A stretch of 64,000 nucleotides of DNA from assembly GCF_000308655.1 (NCBI RefSeq), contig NZ_BAGC01000033.1, positions 186,001-250,000 on the forward strand, given 5' to 3'. Below, piece by piece: positions 1 through 7,152 of the stretch. This stretch comes from Nocardia niigatensis NBRC 100131 (GTDB lineage: Bacteria > Actinomycetota > Actinomycetes > Mycobacteriales > Mycobacteriaceae). The position numbers and the translations under genes are program-made. Position 1 is the stretch's first letter, and each line of letters starts with the position of its first letter. The notes beneath the pieces were generated by a model. The model did not search any database, had not been told where the DNA came from, and saw only the letters and a program-made list of their open reading frames with translations.

Positions 1-1307
1 TGTTCCGCTACCCGGGGATTCGCTCCGATTCGGACATGTTCACCCTCGGCTATCGGTTCCGGCCGTGGCTGGGGGACAAGGCCATCGCCAGCGGTGACTC
101 GATCCTCGCGTACGTGCGCGACACCGCCTCGGAGAACGGGATCGACAAGCGTATCCGCTACCGGCACAAGGTGGTGCGGGCCGAATGGTTCTCGGCGGAC
201 AACCGCTGGACCGTCACCGCCGACCACGACGGACGGCCGGTCACCATGACCACGAACTTCCTGTTCAGCTGCTCGGGCTACTACCGTTACGACGAGGGCT
301 ATGCCCCGGACTTCGCGGGTACCGAACGCTTCCGGGGCCCGATCATCCACCCCCAGCACTGGCCCGATCATGTCGACGTCGAGGACAAGCGGGTCATCAT
401 CATCGGGTCCGGCGCCACCGCCGTCACCCTCGGCCCCGCCCTGGTGGAACAGGGCGCGCACGTGACCATGCTGCAGCGGTCGCCCTCGTACATCATTTCC
501 ATGCCCGCCCGCGATAGCTTCGCGGACAGCGCCCGGAAATTGCTGCCCGCGCGCGCCGCCTATGCCCTGACCCGCGCCAAGAACGTCGCGCTCAGCACGA
601 TGATGTATCAACTGTCGCAACGGTATCCGAAGCGCATGCGGGCCTGGATCCGCGGCTGGCAGCAACGGTGGCTGCCCGACGGTTTCGACCTCGACACCCA
701 CTTCAACCCCAGCTACAAGCCGTGGGATCAGCGACTGTGCCTGTCGCCCGACGGCGATCTGTTCCGCGCCATCCGGCAGGACAAACTGGATCTGGTCACC
801 GACCGCATCGACACCTTCACCGAAACCGGACTGCGCCTCGAATCCGGGCGCGATCTCGCCGCCGACGTCATCATCACCGCAACGGGATTGAACCTGATCC
901 CCTTCGGGGGCATCGAACTTGCCGTGGACGGCCGCGAGATCAACCTTCCCGACACCATGGCCTACAAGGCCATGATGCTCTCCGAAGTCCCCAACTTCGC
1001 CTTCGTCATCGGCTACACCAACGCCTCCTGGACCCTCAAGGCAGACCTGGTGTGCGAGTACGTCGTCCGCCTGCTCCGCTATATGGACGCCGAAGGCTAC
1101 GTCCGCGCCACCCCGGTCCGCGACCCCTCCGTCGGCACCGCACCCTTCCTCGACTTCGAACCCGGCTACGTCCTCCGCTCCCTCGACATCCTTCCCAAAC
1201 AGGGCGACCGCGCACCCTGGCGTCTCCACATGAACTACCTCCGCGACCTCCCCAAACTCCGCTACGGCAGAATCACCGACCCGGCCATGCGCTTCGAGCG
1301 GGTCTGA
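1..1307 (+). CDS. Flavin-containing (Baeyer-Villiger type) monooxygenase, 5' end outside the window
   Basis: The reading frame is open from the first bases (codon phase begins at base 3) and ends with TGA at 1305-1307, so the N-terminus with the first FAD-binding Rossmann motif lies upstream. The visible part opens with FRYPGIRSDSDM, which is typical of EthA-like class B flavoprotein monooxygenases. A second dinucleotide-binding motif follows (IIIGSGATAV, about 128 residues in), suited to NADPH, and then an ATGLN segment near the C-terminal FAD domain. Such enzymes use NADPH and O2 to oxygenate ketones or sulfur compounds in the cytoplasm. About 434 residues are visible of a usual length near 490. 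The natural substrate cannot be read from sequence. Confidence 0.88.
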   Translation, partial: FRYPGIRSDSDMFTLGYRFRPWLGDKAIASGDSILAYVRDTASENGIDKRIRYRHKVVRAEWFSADNRWTVTADHDGRPVTMTTNFLFSCSGYYRYDEGYAPDFAGTERFRGPIIHPQHWPDHVDVEDKRVIIIGSGATAVTLGPALVEQGAHVTMLQRSPSYIISMPARDSFADSARKLLPARAAYALTRAKNVALSTMMYQLSQRYPKRMRAWIRGWQQRWLPDGFDLDTHFNPSYKPWDQRLCLSPDGDLFRAIRQDKLDLVTDRIDTFTETGLRLESGRDLAADVIITATGLNLIPFGGIELAVDGREINLPDTMAYKAMMLSEVPNFAFVIGYTNASWTLKADLVCEYVVRLLRYMDAEGYVRATPVRDPSVGTAPFLDFEPGYVLRSLDILPKQGDRAPWRLHMNYLRDLPKLRYGRITDPAMRFERV

Positions 1308-1396
1308 CCCGCAGTCGGATTCGCCCGTCGCGCGATCGACGAAATCGAAGACAAAAGCGGAAGAGATCAAAAGACAAGAGATGCAGTGATGATGTG

Positions 1397-1489
1397 GGTG
1401 AACCCCGCGGTGGTCGTCCTGACTCGAAAAGATGCTGACCGTGGTGTCATGTCCAGGATCTGTCGGTCGGTCCGGCTGCGGGGTTCACC
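1397..1489. repeat. 12-bp perfect inverted repeat flanking a short spacer, possible mobile-element remnant
   Basis: GGTGAACCCCGC at 1397-1408 is repeated as its exact reverse complement at 1478-1489, separated by 69 bases. The unit lies between the monooxygenase stop and a broken oxidoreductase. Just downstream, bases 1510-1541 (ending TCCCAGGAGCCTGA) recall the end of an IS110-family element, but I cannot confirm the family. The pair could also be a long-loop hairpin acting as a terminator. Confidence 0.4.
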
Positions 1490-1556
1490 GCACTGCCCGG
1501 TCGTGGCACTGGTGACTTGATAGACATCCCAGGAGCCTGAATGTCAAGCAGCAGAC

Positions 1557-1736
1557 GGTTGAGCGGGACCTGGCCAGGCCCGTGGGTTCGTCGTAGATCG
1601 GCCAGTCCAGTTCGTTGTGGGTGATGCCGCGGGCCTCGACCTTGATCAGGACATCGCAGAGGCCGGGTTTCGCGTCGGGGGACGTCCCCATGGACCAGTC
1701 CCTCGATGCCGGGCTCGCGGGTGCGAACGCCTTCAT
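1557..1736 (-). pseudogene. Truncated zinc-type alcohol dehydrogenase/quinone oxidoreductase, N-terminal fragment
   Basis: From ATG at 1734-1736 on the minus strand the frame reads as the start of an MDR-family oxidoreductase. The segment DVLIKVEARGITHNELDWP matches the GroES-like N-terminal domain of these NAD(P)H-dependent enzymes. Similarity stops after about 60 residues, near 1557, and the frame then runs through unrelated sequence to a stop at 1485. The catalytic and Rossmann domains are missing. The break coincides with the inverted-repeat/IS110-like stretch, so insertion or deletion by a mobile element is a reasonable cause. It follows the cupin gene by 61 bases on the same strand and was probably once co-transcribed with it. 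Confidence 0.7.
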
Positions 1737-1797
1737 CCTCAGCTTTTTTCGTTGTGCGAACGAATCGACGATAGGACGGGCGTCTCGACGGTGTCGG

Positions 1798-2160
1798 CTA
1801 ATTCCCTGGGAATCCGATCGCTGGATCCTGATCCGAACTCAACAGGAAATGGCCCAGGAATACGACGTCCTCGTCGAGCGCGTCGAACTGGGCGATGCGC
1901 ACCGCTTCCGGTTCGAAGAACACATCGCCCGGACCCAGCACCACCAGCGGTTCGCCCTCGATGCGATAGGCCACCGAGCCGGACACGATGCTGCCCACCA
2001 CGGGACCATTGTGCGTGTGCAACCCGGCCGCCGTGCCCGCAGGCATGGAGATCCGGCGGGTCTGGATGCGATCGGTGTGCTTGGCGGGCGTCACCGCGAC
2101 GTCCTGGATGATGGCACGGGTGACCGCCGAGAAGGATTGGGGCGGTGTGGTTTCCGGCAT
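1798..2160 (-). CDS. Small cupin-domain protein
   Basis: This is a 120-residue protein with one beta-barrel cupin domain. Motif 1 is recognisable as GLHTHNGPVVGSIVSG, with metal-ligand candidates His48 and His50, and motif 2 as GPGDVFFEP. The usual motif-1 glutamate is not present, so metal binding may be incomplete. Small single-domain cupins of this type are often found beside oxidoreductases, and the adjacent broken MDR-family gene fits that. The start ATG is preceded by TAGGCT at 2172-2167 on the minus strand with a 6-base spacer and no Shine-Dalgarno sequence, suggesting a leaderless mRNA. The substrate is unknown. Confidence 0.85.
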   Translation of the reverse strand: MPETTPPQSFSAVTRAIIQDVAVTPAKHTDRIQTRRISMPAGTAAGLHTHNGPVVGSIVSGSVAYRIEGEPLVVLGPGDVFFEPEAVRIAQFDALDEDVVFLGHFLLSSDQDPAIGFPGN

Positions 2161-2166
2161 GCACCG

Positions 2167-2172
2167 AGCCTA
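2167..2172 (-). promoter_or_regulatory. -10 box of a leaderless promoter for the cupin gene
   Basis: TAGGCT read on the minus strand, six bases before the ATG. This matches the actinobacterial TANNNT pattern and places transcription start at or next to the start codon. Confidence 0.6.
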
Positions 2173-2209
2173 GCCGGGGACGACAATGGACGCTAACCGG
2201 TTGGACTGG

Positions 2210-2905
2210 TTAGTCCTCGAGGGATTCGAACAGTCCCGGAATCGTCAGCGCGTACTCGACATCCTCGCGCGTCCCGAGCATGGTCAGCACGCCGCGGATC
2301 ATCGTCAGCCGGGCCGCGTCGATAGTGTCCTGATCGGGTTCGCCGTGCGGGGCGCCGGCGGAAATGCGATAGACGACGAACTCGCAGGTCTGCAGCGCGG
2401 TATCGAGATCGAGATCCGTGGGTGCGGGCCGTCCGAGCCCGACGATCTTGGTGCGCACCAGGACCCGGATGTCCTCGATGGCCCGCTCGCGATAGGCCGA
2501 CACCGGCGAGCCCGGATCGTGCAACTCGGCGAACAGCGGCGCCAGCATCGGTCCGTGGCCGCCCGCCCAGTGGAGATACGCCTCGATCATATTGATGCCG
2601 AGTTCGACCGGTTGCTCGGTGCGTTCCAGCGCGGACCGGATGCCGCCGACCAGATCCTCATTGGACACGGTGAGCAGTGCGTGCAGCGGCTCCACGGCAT
2701 TGGCGAAATAGCGGTAGAACGTGGGCCGCGCCAGCCCGGCTTTGGCGATGATCCGCGCCACGCTCAACCCGCGCGAGCCCTGTTCGGCGAAGACCTCGGC
2801 GGTAGCCAGCACGATGCGGGCGCGCACCTGGTCGGCCTGCTTCTCCGTCTGCGGCGGGCGGCCGCGGCGGGCAGGGGTCCTCTGACCTGCCGCAGGGCTT
2901 GACAT
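2210..2905 (-). CDS. TetR-family transcriptional regulator
   Basis: A 231-residue protein from ATG at 2903-2905; a GTG four codons upstream (2915-2917) is an alternative start. After a basic tail (RRGRPPQTEKQ) the N-terminal helix-turn-helix spans about residues 49-69, ending RPTFYRYFAN, typical of TetR/AcrR regulators. The C-terminal half is a helical ligand-binding domain of unknown ligand. It is divergent from the aldehyde dehydrogenase gene at 3008 and the 102-base gap carries two dyads, so it probably represses both itself and the aldehyde dehydrogenase-SDR operon. A much longer open frame continues upstream on this strand, but that part is antisense to the dehydrogenase and is not coding. 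Confidence 0.9.
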   Translation of the reverse strand: MSSPAAGQRTPARRGRPPQTEKQADQVRARIVLATAEVFAEQGSRGLSVARIIAKAGLARPTFYRYFANAVEPLHALLTVSNEDLVGGIRSALERTEQPVELGINMIEAYLHWAGGHGPMLAPLFAELHDPGSPVSAYRERAIEDIRVLVRTKIVGLGRPAPTDLDLDTALQTCEFVVYRISAGAPHGEPDQDTIDAARLTMIRGVLTMLGTREDVEYALTIPGLFESLED

Positions 2906-2929
2906 GGTGTGCGTCACGTCTATTAATCT

Positions 2930-2958
2930 AACACCAGTGTTCATGTAACACCGATGTT
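2930..2958. promoter_or_regulatory. Probable TetR operator, two tandem dyads
   Basis: AACACCAGTGTT (2930-2941; arms AACAC/GTGTT) is followed by AACACCGATGTT (2947-2958; arms AACA/TGTT). Their centres are 17 bases apart, between the divergent TetR and aldehyde dehydrogenase starts. Spacing and symmetry fit two TetR dimers binding side by side. Confidence 0.65.
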
Positions 2959-3007
2959 CAGATAATCTTGGGAACCACCCGCACCCGACTCCTCGAGAGG
3001 GCGACCA

Positions 3008-4579
3008 ATGACGACTGCCCCGCAGCTCGCCGCCGCCGATGCGCTGCCTTTTGACCTGGTCCAGCGCCTGCTCGGCCACGCCGTCGCGGGTGGTGCGCCC
3101 TCGGTGGAGGTGTTCGCACCCGCCACCGGCGCCAAGATCACCGACCTGCCGCAGTCCTCGACCTCCGACATCGAGGCCGCCTTCGCTACCGCGCGCGCCG
3201 CGCAGCAGGAATGGGCGAACGTCCCGGTCGGGGCCCGGGCCGCGCTGCTGCGCCGCATCCACGATCTGGTGCTGGCCGAGCAGGACACCATCCTCGACAT
3301 CGTCCAGCTCGAGACCGGCAAGTCCCGGGTGCACGCCTTCGATGAGGTCTCCGATGTCGCGGTCAACACCCGCTACTACGCGGCCGAGGGCAAATCGATT
3401 CTGGCGCACCGCAAGCCGCGCGGGGTCATGCCCGTCCTCACCCAGGTGGAGGTGCGCAACCGGCCCAAAGGCGTGGTCGCGGTCATCTCGCCGTGGAACT
3501 ACCCTCTCGCGCTGGGCGCCTCCGACGCGCTGCCCGCGCTGCTGGCCGGCAACGCCGTCATCGGGCGGCCGGACAACCAGACCGCGCTGACCCTGCTGTG
3601 GGCCATCGACATCGCCGAGCGCGCCGGTCTGCCCAAGGGTCTGTGGCAGGCCGTGCTCGGGCGCGGCGCCGTGGTCGGCACCGAGGTCATCGCCCGCGCC
3701 GACTACGTCGACTACACCGGGTCCAGCGCTACCGGCCGCACCATCGCCCAGCAGGCGGGGGAGCGGCTCATCGGCTACTCCCTCGAGCTCGGCGGCAAGA
3801 ACCCGCTGCTGGTGCTCGCCGACGCCGACGTGTCGGCCGCCGCCAAGATCGCGGTGCGGGCCTGCTTCGCCTCGGCCGGGCAGCTGTGCGAATCGATCGA
3901 GCGAATCTACGTGCACGACAGCGTGTACGACCGATTCATTACCGAATTCGTGGCCAACACCAAGGAACTGGATCTCGGCAAGACCCTCGATTACAGCTAC
4001 GAGATCGGGTCGCTGACCTTCCCGCGGCAGATCGACACGGTCAGCAAGCATGTCGACGACGCTGTCGCCAAGGGCGCGACCGTCCTGGCCGGCGGCAAGG
4101 CTCGGCCGGACCTCGGCCCCTACTTCTACGAGCCCACCATCCTCGAGGGCGTGCGTGAGGGCATGACCGTCTACCGCGAGGAAACCTTCGGACCGGTCGT
4201 CTCGGTCTACCGCGTGTCCAGCGACGACGAAGCCGTCGCCCAGGCCAACGACACCGCCTACGGCCTCAATGCCAGTGTGTGGAGCCGCGATACCGACCAC
4301 GGTCGCGAGGTCGCCGCGCGCGTGCGCGCCGGATCGGTCAATGTGAACGAGGGCTTCATCGCCGCCTGGGGTTCGGTGGCCGCGCCCTCGGGCGGGCTCG
4401 GCATCTCCGGCACCGGCCGCCGGCACGGACCCGAAGGCCTGCTGAAGTACATCGACACCCAGACCATCGCGGTGCAGCGGGGGCTGCCCATCGCACCGCT
4501 GCCGGGCATGTCGGAACAGTTGTGGGCCAAGACCATGACGCTCTACCTGGGCGTCATGAAGACACTGCGGCAGAAGTGA
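3008..4579 (+). CDS. gabD2: Succinic semialdehyde dehydrogenase-type aldehyde dehydrogenase (GabD2-like)
   Basis: A 523-residue cytoplasmic aldehyde dehydrogenase that should oxidise an aldehyde, probably succinic semialdehyde, to the acid with NAD(P)+. Landmarks are SPWNYP (Asn164), catalytic Glu260 in LELGGK and nucleophile Cys294 in GQLCES, with EETFGPV further on. Overall length and sequence style resemble mycobacterial GabD2. One oddity is that the coenzyme-binding segment usually reading VLKP is VIGRP here (about residues 184-188), so the conserved lysine is arginine. The gene starts at ATG after a purine-rich GAGAGGG, is divergent from the TetR gene and is followed after 34 bases by an SDR gene, probably one operon. 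The true substrate could be another aldehyde. Confidence 0.8.
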   Translation: MTTAPQLAAADALPFDLVQRLLGHAVAGGAPSVEVFAPATGAKITDLPQSSTSDIEAAFATARAAQQEWANVPVGARAALLRRIHDLVLAEQDTILDIVQLETGKSRVHAFDEVSDVAVNTRYYAAEGKSILAHRKPRGVMPVLTQVEVRNRPKGVVAVISPWNYPLALGASDALPALLAGNAVIGRPDNQTALTLLWAIDIAERAGLPKGLWQAVLGRGAVVGTEVIARADYVDYTGSSATGRTIAQQAGERLIGYSLELGGKNPLLVLADADVSAAAKIAVRACFASAGQLCESIERIYVHDSVYDRFITEFVANTKELDLGKTLDYSYEIGSLTFPRQIDTVSKHVDDAVAKGATVLAGGKARPDLGPYFYEPTILEGVREGMTVYREETFGPVVSVYRVSSDDEAVAQANDTAYGLNASVWSRDTDHGREVAARVRAGSVNVNEGFIAAWGSVAAPSGGLGISGTGRRHGPEGLLKYIDTQTIAVQRGLPIAPLPGMSEQLWAKTMTLYLGVMKTLRQK

Positions 4580-4613
4580 GTCCGCCGACCATTCGACAGG
4601 GGAACAGAGGGGT

Positions 4614-5444
4614 ATGAAGACCGTAGCGGGCAAGAAGGTCCTGGTCACCGGGGCCGCCATGGGTCTCGGCAAGTCGTTCGCGCAGCGCGCGGTCGTCGAG
4701 CAGGCCGCCGACGTGGTGCTGTGGGACATCAACGAGCAGGCGCTCGGGGAGACCGCGGCCGAGCTGGCGGCCCGGGGCGGCAGCCGGATTCACCACTACG
4801 TGGTGGACGTGTCCGACCGTGACGCCATCGCCGAGGCCGGTGCGGCCGTGCGCGCCGAGGTCGGCGGGATCGACGTGCTGGTCAACAACGCCGGCATCGT
4901 GCGCGGCAACGGGTACTTCTGGGAGACCGAGAACCGGGCCGACATCGACAAGACCATGGCGATCAATTCGCTTGCGCCCATGTACATCGCGCTCGAATTC
5001 CTGCCCGCCATGGTCGCCAACAAGGGTGTCGAGGGCCGTGTCCTCAATATCGCCTCCTCGGCCGGACTCGTCGCCAACCCGCGCATGAGCGTCTACGCGG
5101 CGTCCAAGTGGGCGGCGCTGGGCTGGTCGGATTCGGTGCGCCTGGAGCTGGAGCAGTCCGGCAACGAGCACGTGAAGTTCACCACGGTCTGCCCGACCTA
5201 CATCAACACCGGAATGTTCGACGGCGCCAAGGGCTTCTGGTTCACCCCGATCCTGGAGCAGGAGGAAGTCGTCGACACCTCCTGGGCCGAGATGAAGAAG
5301 GGCTCCGCCCTGGTCGTCCTACCCTGGACCTCCCGCCTCAACCGCGCCATCTCCGGCCTGCTCCCGCTCAAGGTCCGTGACTTCTACCTCAACACGGTCG
5401 GCGTCTACCACTCCATGGACGAATTCACCGGCCGCAAGCAGTGA
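4614..5444 (+). CDS. Short-chain dehydrogenase/reductase
   Basis: A 276-residue classical SDR. The N-terminal Rossmann motif TGAAMGLG (about residues 12-19) binds NAD(P), NNAG follows near residue 92, and the Ser-Tyr-Lys catalytic set is visible as IASS and YAASK. The C-terminal part, with long-chain features, resembles SDRs acting on retinol-like or steroid-like alcohols, but the substrate is not determined. It starts 34 bases after the aldehyde dehydrogenase stop with GAACAGAGGGGT before the ATG, so the two are likely co-transcribed; an alcohol-to-aldehyde-to-acid sequence would fit the pair. A strong terminator follows at 5477. Confidence 0.9.
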   Translation: MKTVAGKKVLVTGAAMGLGKSFAQRAVVEQAADVVLWDINEQALGETAAELAARGGSRIHHYVVDVSDRDAIAEAGAAVRAEVGGIDVLVNNAGIVRGNGYFWETENRADIDKTMAINSLAPMYIALEFLPAMVANKGVEGRVLNIASSAGLVANPRMSVYAASKWAALGWSDSVRLELEQSGNEHVKFTTVCPTYINTGMFDGAKGFWFTPILEQEEVVDTSWAEMKKGSALVVLPWTSRLNRAISGLLPLKVRDFYLNTVGVYHSMDEFTGRKQ

Positions 5445-5476
5445 TTCGAGCCGCCGCTGCGCGGTAGCGGAGGGCG

Positions 5477-5517
5477 ACGGCCCGGGCGAGTGTGTCTCGC
5501 CCGGGCCGTTTCTGTTC
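5477..5517 (+). terminator. Rho-independent terminator after the SDR gene
   Basis: A perfect 14-bp stem (5477-5490 with 5496-5509) with loop TGTGT is followed by TTCTGTT. It closes the aldehyde dehydrogenase-SDR operon. Confidence 0.85.
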
Positions 5518-5682
5518 GCGCGGTGGGCGGGCGAAGGCCGCACGACCAGCGGTCAGGCTTCATCATTAACGGTGCGGGTGCTGTGCTCGATAGCCTCCGT
5601 GACGGTGACCGCGCGCGCCGGCGACCCTGTGCCATACTCTGCCGGGGTCGGGCGCAGCGCCCGAGGGAGGAAAGAGAACTCA

Positions 5683-6852
5683 ATGGGCCTGTTCGACATG
5701 ATCCGCGGCGAATTCGTCGACATCATCGAATGGTTGGATGACACTCGCACGACGCTGGCGTGGCGGTTTCCCCGCTACGAGAACGAGATCAAGAACGGCG
5801 CGGAGCTGATCGTCCGGGAGGGGCAGCAGGCCGTCTTCGTCTACCGCGGCCAGCTGGCCGACAAGTACGGGCCCGGTCACTACCAGCTGACCACCGAGAA
5901 CATGCCGATTATGTCCACGCTGCAGGGCTGGCGGCACGGGTTCAACTCGCCGTTCCGGTCCGAGGTGTACTTCGTGAACACCCGCGCCGTCACCGACATG
6001 CGATGGGGTACACCGCAACCGGTCACCGTGCGCGACCCCGACTTCCGGATGGTGCAGATCCGCGCCAACGGCACCGCGAACGTGCGCGTCACCGACATCG
6101 AGGTGTTCCTGCGCCAGATGATCGGCACCAACGCCGAGGTCGACGCCGAAGCGCTGAGCGAGCAGCTGCGCGCCAATGTCGCACTGGCCTTCTCCGACAT
6201 GGTGCTGGCCAGCGGCCTGGGCGCCATCGATCTGCAAGGCCGCCAGGTCGAACTGTCGGACAAGCTGCGCGAATTCGTCGGTCAGCGGCTGTCCGGCTTC
6301 GGCATCGGGGTCGAGGGCGTCACCATGACGATCTCGCTGCCCGAGGAGATCCAGCAGGCCATGACCCGCGGTGTGGCGCGCGGCGTCGAAGCCGGCGGCT
6401 TCATGAACAATGTCGACCTCAACCGCTACCAGCAGATGCAGGCCGCCGACGCCATGCTCGCCGCCGCCCAGAACCCCGGCGGCGGAATGGGAGCCGCCAT
6501 GCAGGCCGGCATGGGCGTGGTCCTCGGCGGCCAGATGGCCGGCGCCATGCAGGGCAGCATGCAGCCGCAGCAGGGCGGCTACGCCCAGCCCGCCGCCCCG
6601 CAGCAGGCCGCCCCGCCGCCGCTCCCCGGCCAGCAGCAGTTCCACTTCGACAACGCCGGCCAGGCCGCGGGCCCGTTCCCGATCGACCAACTACGCCAGT
6701 ACGTCTCGTCCGGTCAGCTGACCCGTGACACCAATGTCTGGAGCGAGGGCATGGCCGGCTGGCAGCCCGCCAACACCGTCCCCGCCCTCCAGTCCCTGTT
6801 CGCCACCCCGCCCCCGCTGCCGGGCACCCCGCCGCCGCTGCCCCCGCAGTAG
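5683..6852 (+). CDS. SPFH (band 7) domain protein with C-terminal GYF_2 domain, YdjI-like
   Basis: A 389-residue protein starting at ATG after the strong GGGAGGAAAGAG site. Residues about 1-270 form an SPFH domain of the YdjI/'virion core' type (FDMIRGEFVDIIEW start, then GHYQL and the EALSEQLRANVA region). A Gly/Met/Gln-rich linker follows, then a GYF_2 domain (FHFDNAGQAAGPFPIDQLRQ, ending with ExMAGWQPA) and a proline-rich tail. There is no signal peptide; SPFH proteins of this class assemble at the inner face of the membrane. The next two genes encode a double zinc-ribbon membrane protein and a small membrane protein, a grouping reminiscent of the Bacillus ydjFGHI membrane-stress genes. 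The role in membrane integrity is inferred. Confidence 0.85.
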   Translation: MGLFDMIRGEFVDIIEWLDDTRTTLAWRFPRYENEIKNGAELIVREGQQAVFVYRGQLADKYGPGHYQLTTENMPIMSTLQGWRHGFNSPFRSEVYFVNTRAVTDMRWGTPQPVTVRDPDFRMVQIRANGTANVRVTDIEVFLRQMIGTNAEVDAEALSEQLRANVALAFSDMVLASGLGAIDLQGRQVELSDKLREFVGQRLSGFGIGVEGVTMTISLPEEIQQAMTRGVARGVEAGGFMNNVDLNRYQQMQAADAMLAAAQNPGGGMGAAMQAGMGVVLGGQMAGAMQGSMQPQQGGYAQPAAPQQAAPPPLPGQQQFHFDNAGQAAGPFPIDQLRQYVSSGQLTRDTNVWSEGMAGWQPANTVPALQSLFATPPPLPGTPPPLPPQ

Positions 6853-7152
6853 CGGAAACTCGACCGGTGGCATCGTCCGCGCCTGCCCGGGCGGTGCGTC
6901 GAACCGGTCCGCGCGGGCGCGCCGAGACGGGTGAACCGGTAGTGAGACCCGAGCCCCCACAGCTCATCCCACCGCCTTCCCGCGCTCAGACACCGGCCCA
7001 CCGGCCGCAGCCGCACCGCGGCCGATCGGCCCGCCGTACCCGGACGTCATCTCCGTCCGGACTGCCCGACATCCACGCCCGAGCCCTCGGCGCGTCCCGA
7101 AGTCCTTCCGCCCCATGGCGTGACACGAGTCCGCCGCACCGAGTGAGCTCCC
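6853..7152. other. 300-base intergenic gap with no recognised feature
   Basis: This stretch lies between the SPFH and zinc-ribbon genes. I see no convincing promoter, hairpin or small gene. Open frames here are short and lack a believable start or family signature. Confidence 0.4.

Noticed and set aside
2918..4732. Long minus-strand open frame continuing upstream of the TetR gene through the aldehyde dehydrogenase
   Set aside because: It is the antisense shadow of the dehydrogenase; only its last 231 codons match a protein family, and the remainder is His/Arg/Gly-rich without domain character.
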